Part shown: positions 15,314 to 23,926 of the stretch, piece by piece
Numbering within the stretch: the stretch's first letter is position 1
Layout of the letters: each line of letters starts with the position of its first letter
Origin: Ancylobacter tetraedralis
GTDB lineage: Bacteria > Pseudomonadota > Alphaproteobacteria > Rhizobiales > Xanthobacteraceae
Direction of reading: 5' to 3'
Assembly: GCF_014195655.1 (NCBI RefSeq)
Contig: NZ_JACICD010000001.1
Span: forward strand, 410,682 to 474,681
DNA length: 64,000 nt
Translations under genes and position numbers: made by a program
The notes under the pieces: generated by a model
Databases searched by the model: none
What the model was told of the DNA's origin: nothing
The model's input: the letters and a program-made list of their open reading frames with translations, nothing else

Positions 15314-18300
15314 ATGGCCACTCTCATTCTCGGCACGCTCGGCGGCACGATCGGCGGGGCGTTGTTCGGGCCCCTTGGTGCTGTCGCCGGTCGGGCGCTT
15401 GGTGCGCTGGGCGGGGCGGCGCTCGATAGCCGGCTGACCGGTGGCGGCCGCCGTGTCACGGGCCCCCGCCTTACCGATCTCGGCACCATGACCTCCAGCG
15501 AGGGCGCGCCATTGCCGCGGCTCTACGGCCGCGCCCGGCTGGCGGGGCAGGTGATCTGGGCGGCGTCGGTGGAGGAGGTGGTTTCCACCCAGACCCAGTC
15601 CTCCGGCGGCAAGGGCGGCGGCGCGCGCTCCTCGACCACAACCTACAGCTACTTTGGCAGCTTCGCGGTCGGGCTCTGCGAGGGGCCGGTGAGCCGGATC
15701 GGCCGCATCTGGGTGGATGGCAAGCCGCTGGACCGGCAGGGGATCACGTTGCGCCTGCATCATGGCGGCGACGACCAGCTGCCGGACCCGCTGATCGAGG
15801 CGCGCGAGGGCGCGGCGCCCGGCTATCGCGGCCTTGCCTATGTGGTGTTCGAGCGCCTGCCGCTCGCCAATTACGGCAACCGCCTGCCGCAGGTGACGGT
15901 CGAACTGGTGCGCGTGGTGGGAGAACTGGAGGGTCGGCTCAAGGCGGTGACGCTCATCCCCGGCGCCACCGAGTTCGGCTATGACACGCAGGAAGTGAAG
16001 CGGGTCATCCGACCCGGCACCTATCAGCCGGAGAACCGGCATGTGGAGACCGCCGACAGCGATCTCGACGCCGCGCTCGATGAGTTGCAGGAACTTTGCC
16101 CCCAACTGGAGCGCGTGGCTCTCGTCGTCGCCTGGTTCGGCACGGATCTGCGCGCCGGCGAGTGCCGCATCGAGCCGGGCGTGGAGCGGCGCGACAAGGC
16201 GACCTCCGCGCTCGCGGCGCTCGCCTGGCGGGTGGCCGGGCGCACCCGCACGGATGCCTATCTCGTTACCCAGATCGACGGGCGGCCGGCCTATGGCGGA
16301 ACGCCCTCCGACGAGACGGTGCGCCGCGCGATCGAGGGACTGAGGGCGCGCGGCCTCAAGGTGAAGTTCTATCCCTTCGTGATGATGGACATCGCGCCCG
16401 GCAATACGCGGCCCGACCCGTGGAGCGGGGGCGCCTCGCAGCCGACCTATCCCTGGCGCGGGCGCATCACCTGCCATCCCGCGCCGGACCGGCCCGGCTC
16501 GCCGGACGGCACGGCGATGGCGGGCACGCAGGTGGCGGCGCTGTTCGGCAGCGCTTCCGCCGCGCATTTCACGGTGGCGGGCGGGGTGGTGAATTATGCG
16601 GGGCCGGCGGAATGGACGCTGCGCCGCATGGTGCTTCACTACGCCAAGCTCGTGGAACTCGCCGGCGGGGTGGAAGCCTTCATCATCGGCTCGGAAATGG
16701 CGGCGCTGACGCGCGTGCGCTCGGCCCCCGGCGTCTATCCCGCGGTGGCACAGTTCGCCTCGCTCGCCGGCGAAGTGCGCAGCATGCTGCGCGCCGGGAC
16801 GAAGATCGGCTACGCCGCCGACTGGACCGAATATGGCAGCCATGTGCGCGAGGGCGGGGCGGAGCTGCGCTTTCCGCTCGATCCGCTCTGGGCCTCGCCG
16901 GCGATCGATTTCATGGGCATCGACTGGTATCCGCCCATCGCCGACTGGCGCGATGGCGACGCCCATCTCGACGCGGCCGCGCATGCGAGCGGCTATGACC
17001 GGGCCTATCTCGCCGGCAATGTCCATGGCGGGGAGGGCTTCGACTGGTATTATCCGGATGATGTCGCCCGCAACGCGCAGGCGCGGCAACCCATCACCGA
17101 CGGAGCCTATGGCGAGCCCTGGGTGTTTCGCCAGAAGGACGTCGCGTCGTGGTGGAGCAACGCCCATCACGAGCGGGTCGGCGGGGTGCGGATGGCCAGC
17201 CCGACCGCCTTCATGCCGGGGTCCAAGCCGGTGCGGCTGACGGAATTCGGCTGTGCCGCCGTGGACAAGGGGGCGAACCGCCCGAGCGTGTTCCCCGATC
17301 CGAAATCGGTCGAGAACGGCCTGCCGCCCTTCTCCAACGGCCAGCGCGACGACCTGATGCAGCGCCGCCATCTTGAGGCGACGCTGGACGGCTTCGCACA
17401 GGAGGACGCCAATCCCCTCGCGTCGCTGCCGGGCGGGCGGATGATCGATCCGGCGGCGATCTATGCCTGGAGCTGGGACGCGCGGCCCTTTCCGATCTTC
17501 CCGCTCGCCCGCGACATCTGGGCGGATGGCGCCAACTGGCGCACCGGGCACTGGCTGAGCGGCCGGCTGGGCGCCGCTCCGCTCGCCGAGCTAGGCGCGC
17601 GGCTGGCGCAGGATTTCGGCGCCAGCCTCGACGCCACGCAGTTGCGCGGGGTAATCGACGGCTATGTGGTCGACCGGCCGATGACGGCCCGCGCGGCGCT
17701 GGAGCCGCTGGCGCAGGCCTTCGGCTTCGATCTGATGGAGAACGGGGAGGGGCTCGCGCTGCGCCCGCGCGGCGGACGTCTTGTGGCGACGCTTTCGGAC
17801 GAGGATGTTGTCGCCGGCGAGGACATTGCCGCGCCCAGCTTCACCCGAGCCAGCGAGGACGAACTGCCGCGCAGCGTCACCCTCGGCTTCACGGACGGTT
17901 TGAACGATTATCGCCGTGCCACCGCCGCCTCGCGCCGGCTGGCCGGCCGGGCGCGGGCCGAGACGGCGCTGGACCTCGCGATGATCGCCGATAGCGGTCT
18001 CGTCGCCGGCCTTGCCGAGATGGGGTTGCAGGATGCCTGGGCAGGCCGCGAGAGCGGGCGCCTCACCCTGCCGCCCTCGCGCCTCGCCCTGGAGCCGGGC
18101 GACGTGGTGCGGATCGACCGCGACGGTCGGCAGCTTCTGGTGGAAATCACCGCCATCGAGGATCGCGAGGCGCGCACCGTTTCCGTGCGCGGCATCGACC
18201 CGGCGGTCTTTAGCCTCGCGGTGCGAACCGAGCGCGCGCCGCCCGTCACCGTGCCGGTGAGCCACGGCCCGCCCGAACTGGCGCTGCTGGGATTGCCGGC

Positions 18301-19201
18301 GGTGCTGGACACCAGTCCGACAGCGTTGGCCTGGCTGGCCGCTTTCGCCTCTCCCTGGCCGGGCGCCATGGCGGTGTGGCGGCAGGTGGACGGGGCGAGC
18401 TTCGAGCGGGTGGCGACGCTGGCCGCGCCGGCGGTGATGGGCGAGACGCTGAACGAGCTGGCGCCTGGTGCACCCTGGCGCTGGCATCGCGGCCCGGTGC
18501 TCGAGGTTGAACTCTATGGTGGCCTGCTGGCGGCCGCGAGCGAGGAGGCGGTGTTGGGCGGAGCCAACGCGCTGGTGCTGCTCGCGCCCGACGGGAGCGT
18601 CGAACTTCTGCAGTTCGCGGAAGCGCAACTGATCGGCGAGCGACGCTGGCGGCTGTCGGGGCTGTTGCGCGGCCAGCTCGGCACCGAGGCGCAGGCCCGT
18701 GCCATCTGGCCGGCGGGCACGCGTCTCGTGCGGCTCGACGCGAACCTGACGGCGGCGGTGAGCGGGCTGGATCTGCTCGGCCGCGGCATCGCTCTGCGCG
18801 TCGGGCGGGCGGATCGCGACCATGGCGACGACGGGGTCGCCGAGATCGTGGGAAGCGTTGGGCCGGCCGCGCTGCGGCCGCTGGCGCCGGTGCAGCCGCG
18901 TGCGCGCCGTGTCGCGGAGGGCGTCGCGCTGAGCTGGATCCGGCGCACGCGGATCGGCGGCGATTCCTGGGATCTCAACGAGGTGCCGCTCGGCGAAGAG
19001 ACCGAGGCCTACCGCATCGACCTGATTGAGGCCGGTGCGGTGGTGCGCAGCGTCATCACCGCCACGCCGGCTTGGCTTTACGCGACGGCGGACGAACTGG
19101 CCGATTTCGGCGCGCCGCAGCCCTTCCTCGATGTGCGCATCGTCCAGCTCTCGGCCAGCGTCGGCCCCGGCTGGCCGCTGGAAGTGCGCCTTCCGCTCTG
19201 A
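15314..19201 (+). CDS. GTA gp15: host-specificity / megatron baseplate protein
   Basis: 1295 residues, about the size of RcGTA gp15. The N-terminus has a hydrophobic Gly/Ala helix (LGTLGGTIGGALFGPLGA) found in this family, then a phage-tail_3-like domain (LGTMTSSEGAPLPRLYGRARLAGQ). The middle, about residues 430-790, is the GTA TIM-barrel-like domain (FIIGSEMAALTRV, DFMGIDWYPPIADWRDG, TEFGCAAVDKGANRPSVF). The C-terminal part holds tail-fibre-base domains. It contacts the recipient surface and may cleave glycans. Confidence 0.93.
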   Translation: MATLILGTLGGTIGGALFGPLGAVAGRALGALGGAALDSRLTGGGRRVTGPRLTDLGTMTSSEGAPLPRLYGRARLAGQVIWAASVEEVVSTQTQSSGGKGGGARSSTTTYSYFGSFAVGLCEGPVSRIGRIWVDGKPLDRQGITLRLHHGGDDQLPDPLIEAREGAAPGYRGLAYVVFERLPLANYGNRLPQVTVELVRVVGELEGRLKAVTLIPGATEFGYDTQEVKRVIRPGTYQPENRHVETADSDLDAALDELQELCPQLERVALVVAWFGTDLRAGECRIEPGVERRDKATSALAALAWRVAGRTRTDAYLVTQIDGRPAYGGTPSDETVRRAIEGLRARGLKVKFYPFVMMDIAPGNTRPDPWSGGASQPTYPWRGRITCHPAPDRPGSPDGTAMAGTQVAALFGSASAAHFTVAGGVVNYAGPAEWTLRRMVLHYAKLVELAGGVEAFIIGSEMAALTRVRSAPGVYPAVAQFASLAGEVRSMLRAGTKIGYAADWTEYGSHVREGGAELRFPLDPLWASPAIDFMGIDWYPPIADWRDGDAHLDAAAHASGYDRAYLAGNVHGGEGFDWYYPDDVARNAQARQPITDGAYGEPWVFRQKDVASWWSNAHHERVGGVRMASPTAFMPGSKPVRLTEFGCAAVDKGANRPSVFPDPKSVENGLPPFSNGQRDDLMQRRHLEATLDGFAQEDANPLASLPGGRMIDPAAIYAWSWDARPFPIFPLARDIWADGANWRTGHWLSGRLGAAPLAELGARLAQDFGASLDATQLRGVIDGYVVDRPMTARAALEPLAQAFGFDLMENGEGLALRPRGGRLVATLSDEDVVAGEDIAAPSFTRASEDELPRSVTLGFTDGLNDYRRATAASRRLAGRARAETALDLAMIADSGLVAGLAEMGLQDAWAGRESGRLTLPPSRLALEPGDVVRIDRDGRQLLVEITAIEDREARTVSVRGIDPAVFSLAVRTERAPPVTVPVSHGPPELALLGLPAVLDTSPTALAWLAAFASPWPGAMAVWRQVDGASFERVATLAAPAVMGETLNELAPGAPWRWHRGPVLEVELYGGLLAAASEEAVLGGANALVLLAPDGSVELLQFAEAQLIGERRWRLSGLLRGQLGTEAQARAIWPAGTRLVRLDANLTAAVSGLDLLGRGIALRVGRADRDHGDDGVAEIVGSVGPAALRPLAPVQPRARRVAEGVALSWIRRTRIGGDSWDLNEVPLGEETEAYRIDLIEAGAVVRSVITATPAWLYATADELADFGAPQPFLDVRIVQLSASVGPGWPLEVRLPL

Positions 19202-19223
19202 CTTCACCCGACAGGACATCCCG

Positions 19224-19913
19224 ATGAGCGAGACGACACCGTTGCTCGCGCTGCCGCTGCTCGCGGCGGCGCAGGCGCAAAAACACGTCACCCATAACGA
19301 GGCGTTGCTGCAGCTCGACGCTCTCGCGCAGCTGGCCGTGATCGACCGGGTGCACACGACGCCGCCCGGCGGAGCGGTGGCGGGCGACCGCTACCTCATC
19401 GCGCCTGGTGCGGGCGGCGACTGGGCCGGGCGCGACGGACAGATCGCGCTGCTGGACGGAGGCTGGACCTTTCTCGTGCCGCGGGCGGGCTGGCGCCTGT
19501 TCGTCGCCGCCGAGCGCACGACGCTGGTCCATACGGGGGCGGGCTGGGCGGATCTTCTCGCCGGCACGCCCTCCGGCGGCACCGTGGCGCTGCGCGCCGT
19601 GGAGCAGGAACTGGTGCTGAGCGGGGCCTTTGTCACCTCCTCCATCGTCATTCCCGACCGCGCCATCTGCCTCGCCGTCGCCAGCCGCACGGTCCAAGCC
19701 GTCACCGGTGCCACCGCCTACGAGGTGGGCATCGCCGGTGACACCTCGAAATTCGGCGGCCTGCTGAGCGTCGCGGTCGGCGCGAGCAATGTCGGCGTGA
19801 TCGGCCCGCAGGCCTTCTACGCCGCTACGCCGCTGCGCGTGAGCGCGCTGGGCGGCGCTTTCACCGGCGGGCGCGTGCGCCTCGTCCTGTTCTTCCTCGC
19901 CTTCGGCATCTGA
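19224..19913 (+). CDS. DUF2793 tail-associated protein
   Basis: 229 residues. The DUF2793 signature is in the N-terminal half: LPLLAAAQAQKHVTHNEALLQLDALAQL, then DRYLIAPGAGGDWAGRDGQIAL and AGWRLFVAAERT. This family commonly follows gp15 in GTA and phage clusters and is thought to be part of a fibre or spike. The C-terminal ~100 residues (from about ELVLSGAFVTSSIVIPDR) look like a separate beta-rich domain. Start at ATG 19224, 22 bases after gp15. Confidence 0.88.
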   Translation: MSETTPLLALPLLAAAQAQKHVTHNEALLQLDALAQLAVIDRVHTTPPGGAVAGDRYLIAPGAGGDWAGRDGQIALLDGGWTFLVPRAGWRLFVAAERTTLVHTGAGWADLLAGTPSGGTVALRAVEQELVLSGAFVTSSIVIPDRAICLAVASRTVQAVTGATAYEVGIAGDTSKFGGLLSVAVGASNVGVIGPQAFYAATPLRVSALGGAFTGGRVRLVLFFLAFGI

Positions 19914-19929
19914 CGCCGCGGAGCCCCCA

Positions 19930-20235
19930 ATGCCCTATGATTCCGCCAAGGACCCCTGGCGCGGCAGCGCCGTCTCCCCCACCAGCCTCGGCCGCAGCGG
20001 CGAGGCGGTCGTGCCGAACGACACCGCAGATTTCCCGCGCTACGCCCGCGTCCGCGTGTTCGCGCCCACGACGTTGGACAGCGCGCAGGTCTGCATCCTT
20101 CCCGTGTGGAATGAGGATGACGAGCCCATCGTCCTGTCGCTGCCGATCGGCTTGCCCATCGTCCTCGAATTCATCGTCCGGCGCGTGCTGGCGACCGGCA
20201 CGAGCGCCGGCCTCCACATCCACACGGTGATCTGA
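19930..20235 (+). CDS. Spike-base-like protein (RcGTA Rcc01079/GhsA type)
   Basis: 101 residues, all beta by appearance. The layout GEAVVPNDTADFPRYARVRVF, a middle strand region, LPIGLPIVLEFIVRRVLATG and a final GTSAGLHIHTVI resembles the small head-spike-base proteins of which R. capsulatus Rcc01079 is the type. In RcGTA these bind the head and carry the spike for recipient capsule. In R. capsulatus the spike genes are in a locus apart from the main cluster, here they are attached to it. Assignment by pattern, not by alignment. Confidence 0.6.
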   Translation: MPYDSAKDPWRGSAVSPTSLGRSGEAVVPNDTADFPRYARVRVFAPTTLDSAQVCILPVWNEDDEPIVLSLPIGLPIVLEFIVRRVLATGTSAGLHIHTVI

Positions 20236-20274
20236 GCCCCCCCCGATTCTGAACCGGCCATCCACGGAGGTTCC

Positions 20275-20448
20275 ATGAGCGCACTCGGACCCGGCCTGTC
20301 GCCGGGCGGGTGGGGGCGCCGCGCGCTCCCACGGCTCCGTCACGGCTACGTCGTCCTCCGCGGCAAGGCGGCCGACGGCACGCATTTCCCCGTCCGCGCC
20401 CGGCGCGACGGCACCACCCTTCTCGTCCTGATAGGAAAGGTATTCTGA
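20275..20448 (+). CDS. Small hypothetical protein between spike base and SGNH hydrolase
   Basis: 57 residues, Arg/Gly-rich start, then beta-like LRHGYVVLRGKAADGTHFPV and TTLLVLIGKVF. It has a good ribosome site (GGAGG seven bases upstream) and its stop overlaps the next start (TGATG). Unrecognised; by place it may link the spike base and the hydrolase or be a chaperone. Confidence 0.5.
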   Translation: MSALGPGLSPGGWGRRALPRLRHGYVVLRGKAADGTHFPVRARRDGTTLLVLIGKVF

Positions 20449-21734
20449 TGTCCGGAGAAATCGATCTGGCCGTCCCCCGCACGCTGAGCCATGCCATCGG
20501 CCATGATGCGCAGGGCTATTTCGGCCGGCAGGCCACCGACCGGCTGGTGCGCTACGCCCAGAGCCACGCGGTGCCGTGGGAGCGGGCCGGCGCTGTCGTC
20601 GACATCGACTTCCTGAACGACAGAGCGAGCTGGTACGGGCTCAAATTCGCGTCGATCGACCGGTTCCTCGCCGCCATCGGCGGCACGGTGCTCTCGGGCA
20701 CGGGTGCGAGCCGGGTAATCCGCCTGCCGTGGACGGATAATTCGGTCTATGTGGTCGCCGAGTTCATCAACTCCGCGGATGCCTGGGCGAGCGGCTCTCG
20801 CTATCCCTACGAGTTTTATTCCAACGATAACAACCGGATGACCGCATCGCGGAACACGTCGGGGTTTCTGGGTGTGGCGGCGGTCACCGCGGGCACGACA
20901 TCGTACCTGCCGGCCGGGTTCGGCCCCATCGGCGGGCCGATCCTGCGGGTCGCGGCCTCCTATGGCGCCACCATGCGCGGCGCCTATAATGGACAGGATG
21001 CCCAATTGTCCACCAACTGGCCCGGGGCGCCGGTGGTCACCAATCTCGTTGTTGGCGGGGACCGCAACGGCGCGAATTTCGCCTCGCCGTTCCGCCGGTT
21101 TACCATCTACGCCGATGCCGTCACCGATACGGCTCGCATCAAGGCGGATAGCCTCCCGGTGTGGGACTGCTGGGTGGACGGCGACAGCTATGGCGGCGGC
21201 GCGGGCAACCCCGAAATCGGCTTCGGGCGCTCGCTCGCGCTGCTCGGCTGGACGCCGTACATGACGGCGGTCGGCGGCTCGACGCTGGAGCAGATCAAGA
21301 CGCGCATGCTGGCGGCGCCGGCCTTCGCGAAGGCCTTGCCCACCCTCTGGTGGGACGGCGACAATAACAGCTTCGACGCGACGACCGCCAATGATGTCGC
21401 CCGCCATCAGGCGATCATCGCGGCGCTGGGCCACACGAACTACCTGATCATCCCCACCGCCAAGCGTGAGGGGCAGTCGGCGTCGGCACAGACGGCCGTC
21501 ACCGCGCTCACGGCCGCGCTGCTCGCGGCCTATCCCGGCAAGGTGCTGCCGTGCATGCCCTATCTGCTCTCGCTGTCCAACGGCACCACGGATGTGACCG
21601 CCGTCGCCAACGGCAACGTGCCGCCCTCGGCGCTCATGGTCGACGGCGTGCACCTCGCCGCGCCGGCCATGACCGGGATCGCGGCCCTGGTCGACAGCGC
21701 CATGCGTGGCTTCGGGTGGGGCATGGCGGCGTGA
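20448..21734 (+). CDS. SGNH/GDSL-type hydrolase, probable spike or fibre esterase
   Basis: 428 residues. The N-terminal ~230 residues (ending near PFRRFTIYADAVTDTARIKAD) look like a beta-sandwich with no clear family. The C-terminal ~200 residues have the SGNH blocks: WDCWVDGDSYGGG (block I Ser), AVGGSTLEQI (block II Gly), WWDGDNNSFD (block III Asn) and MVDGVHLAAPA (block V Asp-x-x-His). Such esterases in phage spikes deacetylate capsule or LPS. No signal peptide, so a particle component fits better than a secreted enzyme. Coupled to the preceding gene by TGATG. Confidence 0.75.
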   Translation: MSGEIDLAVPRTLSHAIGHDAQGYFGRQATDRLVRYAQSHAVPWERAGAVVDIDFLNDRASWYGLKFASIDRFLAAIGGTVLSGTGASRVIRLPWTDNSVYVVAEFINSADAWASGSRYPYEFYSNDNNRMTASRNTSGFLGVAAVTAGTTSYLPAGFGPIGGPILRVAASYGATMRGAYNGQDAQLSTNWPGAPVVTNLVVGGDRNGANFASPFRRFTIYADAVTDTARIKADSLPVWDCWVDGDSYGGGAGNPEIGFGRSLALLGWTPYMTAVGGSTLEQIKTRMLAAPAFAKALPTLWWDGDNNSFDATTANDVARHQAIIAALGHTNYLIIPTAKREGQSASAQTAVTALTAALLAAYPGKVLPCMPYLLSLSNGTTDVTAVANGNVPPSALMVDGVHLAAPAMTGIAALVDSAMRGFGWGMAA

Positions 21735-21762
21735 TCGCCATCCCTCGAGGAAGGTAGTCAAC

Positions 21763-21808
21763 GGATGGGCCGAGCGCTGTGCCCCCCAAGGCACCGCCCG
21801 GCCCATCC
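21763..21808 (+). terminator. Large nested hairpin after the SGNH gene
   Basis: GGATGGGCCG (21763-21772) pairs perfectly with CGGCCCATCC (21799-21808), with an inner GTGCC/GGCAC stem. No T-run follows, so it may be a rho-linked or processing hairpin. It lies in a 206-base spacer (21735-21940) with no gene seen. Confidence 0.4.
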
Positions 21809-21940
21809 GGTCATCGCGCGTTGGTCCTGCACGCACGACGACACCTCAATACTACGTGGTGATCGCCTCCGCGGTAAATGCGCCGTGGGTTGAGCCTTCG
21901 CAGCTGCGTTCCGATCCTTCCCGATATCTGGAGACGGTTC

Positions 21941-22642
21941 ATGCCCCGCACGATCAATGCGGCTGGCCTCGCGCTGATTCAGCAGTGGGAGGGCAAGCGG
22001 CTTAACGCCTACAAGGACCCGGTCGGCATCTGGACGATCGGCTATGGTCATACCGATGCCGCCGGCCCGCCCCGCGTCACGCCTGGGTTCGCCATCACCG
22101 AGGAGGACGCCACCGCCATCCTGCGCCGCGACCTCGGCCAGTACGAGGCGGCGGTGCGGCAGGCGGTGACGGTCGAGATCACCGACAACCAGTTCGCCGC
22201 GCTGGTGTCGTTCTGCTTCAATGTCGGCCCGGCGAATTTCCGCAAATCGACGCTGCTGAAGAAGCTGAACGCCGGCGATCCTGCCAGCGTGCCGCGTGAA
22301 CTGATGAAGTGGAACAAGGCTGGCGGCAAGGCGCTGCCGGGCCTCACTAACCGGCGCGCGGCCGAGGCCGGGCTGTGGGCGAAGGGCGCATTCGTCGCCT
22401 CCAACTATGTCGAGCCGGCGCCCAAGCCGCGCGCCACCGGCAGCACCGAGGGCAAGGGCACGGCGACGGCGAGCGTTGGCGTGCTCGGCACGGCCGCCTC
22501 CGACGCCGCGCAGCAGCTGGCGCCGCTGACGGAGGTTTCGACCGTGCTGAAATACGCCTTCGTCGCGCTGACCGTGATCGGCATCGGCGTCGCGCTCTAT
22601 GGCGTGTGGAAGCGCAGCCGGTCGGATGTGGGGCTGGCATGA
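21941..22642 (+). CDS. GH24 endolysin (lysozyme) with C-terminal membrane anchor
   Basis: 233 residues. The T4/P21-type lysozyme core is residues 5-145: the catalytic Glu in IQQWEGKRLNAYKDPVG, then IWTIGYGHT, and NQFAALVSFCFNVGPANF. It ends with LTNRRAAEAGLW. An Ala/Thr-rich linker (about 158-190) leads to one membrane helix (YAFVALTVIGIGVALYGVW, about 203-221). There is no N-terminal signal-arrest segment, so release may need the neighbouring membrane protein. Cleaves peptidoglycan glycan chains during release of GTA particles. ATGA overlap with the next gene. Confidence 0.88.
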   Translation: MPRTINAAGLALIQQWEGKRLNAYKDPVGIWTIGYGHTDAAGPPRVTPGFAITEEDATAILRRDLGQYEAAVRQAVTVEITDNQFAALVSFCFNVGPANFRKSTLLKKLNAGDPASVPRELMKWNKAGGKALPGLTNRRAAEAGLWAKGAFVASNYVEPAPKPRATGSTEGKGTATASVGVLGTAASDAAQQLAPLTEVSTVLKYAFVALTVIGIGVALYGVWKRSRSDVGLA

Positions 22643-22968
22643 GCTGGATCCTCGACCTCATCCCCTGGTGGTTATGGGCGCTGGCGGGTGGCGCCCTGCT
22701 GGCCGCGACGTGGCAGGTCTGGCTGCCCTGGTGGCTCGCCCTGCCCAAGCCGATCCGCACCGGCCTCGCCATCCTCGCGACGGGAGGCCTCGCCTATCTC
22801 GCCGGTCGCAACAAAGGCGCGGCCGGCGCCCTCCAGCGTGCCCGGGAACAGGAGCAAGCCCATGCCGACGACATCCGCAAAAGGGGCGCTGATGCGCGCG
22901 CTCGCTCTGATCGCGACGCTGTGTCTGGCCGGCTGCGCGACGACGACGGGTTCCGGCGTGACCGGTGA
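22639..22968 (+). CDS. Membrane protein of the lysis cassette (Rz-like inner spanin or holin)
   Basis: 109 residues. Two close hydrophobic segments (LIPWWLWALAGGALLAATWQVW, written as residues 7-28 in part, and IRTGLAILATGGLAYLAG, about 40-56), then a highly charged helix (ALQRAREQEQAHADDIRKR) to the end. A membrane anchor plus coiled coil with a lipoprotein gene hidden in another frame is the Rz/Rz1 plan; two membrane segments also allow a holin. Confidence 0.6.
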   Translation: MSWILDLIPWWLWALAGGALLAATWQVWLPWWLALPKPIRTGLAILATGGLAYLAGRNKGAAGALQRAREQEQAHADDIRKRGADARARSDRDAVSGRLRDDDGFRRDR

Positions 22969-23086
22969 AGCCGTGTGCGAGACCTTTCGGCCGATCTTCT
23001 GGACGGCCGATGACTCGGACGAGACGGTCCGGCAGGCCAAGGCGCACAACGCGGTCGGCCGCGAGATCTGCGGCTGGCGCGGCTGA
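22892..23086 (+). CDS. Small lipoprotein overlapping the Rz-like gene (o-spanin candidate)
   Basis: 64 residues. MRALALIATLCLAGC is a complete lipoprotein signal with lipobox L-A-G-C; the mature part (ATTTGSGVTGEAVCETFRPI, then WTADDSDETVRQAKAHNAVG) is short and soluble. The first 77 bases overlap the preceding gene in a different frame, as Rz1 does with Rz. An ATG at 22862 is an alternative start. Not proline-rich, unlike many o-spanins. Confidence 0.6.
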   Translation: MRALALIATLCLAGCATTTGSGVTGEAVCETFRPIFWTADDSDETVRQAKAHNAVGREICGWRG

Positions 23087-23254
23087 GGGGCCGGAGTTGC
23101 CGCGCCCGCCTCGCCGGGGTTCCTGGCTCCTCGCCATGCCGGCGGCGCGGACCGCATGACGGGCGGTGCTGGGCATCCCCCCCTGACAGGGGGCGCTGGC
23201 AATGGCATTCTCCGCGCGCCGCGTGGTCGCGCGGCGCTGCCGTGAGGATCTGCC

Positions 23255-23926
23255 GTGCGCCTGCTCGTTGTCGAGGACGACCCTGATCTCAACCGCCAGC
23301 TCTATGAGGCTCTGGTCGATGCCGGCTATGCCGTGGACCGTGCCTATGATGGCGAGGAGGGCCATTATCTCGGCGAATCCGAGCCCTATGACGCCATTGT
23401 GCTCGACATCGGCCTGCCCAAGATGGACGGCCTGTCGGTGCTGGAGGCCTGGCGCCGCGATGGGCGCAAGGTGCCGGTGCTGATCCTGACCGCGCGGGAC
23501 CGCTGGAGCGACAAGGTGCAGGGCTTCGACGCCGGCGCCGACGATTATGTCGCCAAGCCCTTCCACATGGAAGAAGTGCTGGCGCGCATCCGCGCGCTGC
23601 TGCGCCGCGCCGCTGGCCACGCGGCGAGTGAACTGACCTGTGGCCCCGTGATGCTCGACACGCGCTCCGGCCGTGTGACGGTGGATGGCAAGCAGGTCAA
23701 GCTCACCTCGCACGAGCACCGGCTGCTTGCCTATCTCATGCACCATTCCGGGCGGGTCGTGTCCCGCACGGAACTGGTCGAGCATCTCTACGATCAGGAT
23801 TTCGATCGCGATTCCAACACGATCGAGGTCTTTGTCGGCCGTTTGCGCAAGAAGCTCGGCATCGAGGTGATCCAGACCGTGCGAGGGCTCGGCTATCTTC
23901 TGGCGCCGCCGGAGGCCCCGCGCTGA
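23255..23926 (+). CDS. feuP: OmpR-family response regulator, FeuP-like
   Basis: 223 residues. Receiver domain with acidic pocket LLVVEDDPDL, phosphoacceptor Asp in AIVLDIGLPKMDG, and conserved Lys in YVAKPF; winged-helix output domain from about residue 125 (LTSHEHRLLAYLMHHSG, TIEVFVGRLRKKLG, VRGLGYLL). GTG start. The kinase start overlaps its stop (TGATG). FeuPQ in rhizobia control envelope and cyclic-glucan export genes; the family assignment is by resemblance and by the conserved place near the ccm genes. Confidence 0.8.
   Translation: MRLLVVEDDPDLNRQLYEALVDAGYAVDRAYDGEEGHYLGESEPYDAIVLDIGLPKMDGLSVLEAWRRDGRKVPVLILTARDRWSDKVQGFDAGADDYVAKPFHMEEVLARIRALLRRAAGHAASELTCGPVMLDTRSGRVTVDGKQVKLTSHEHRLLAYLMHHSGRVVSRTELVEHLYDQDFDRDSNTIEVFVGRLRKKLGIEVIQTVRGLGYLLAPPEAPR

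Noticed and set aside
11936-17551. A 1871-codon open frame on the minus strand opposite GTA genes gp9 to gp15
   Set aside because: It is a product of the GC-rich third-codon bias of the real genes on the plus strand. It shows no domain, and its composition is the Arg/Gly/His-rich type of shadow frames.
3531-23086. Reading the phage-like region as an ordinary integrated prophage
   Set aside because: No integrase, excisionase, repressor, replication gene or flanking repeat was seen, and the order and short tape measure fit a gene transfer agent. A degraded prophage cannot be fully excluded.
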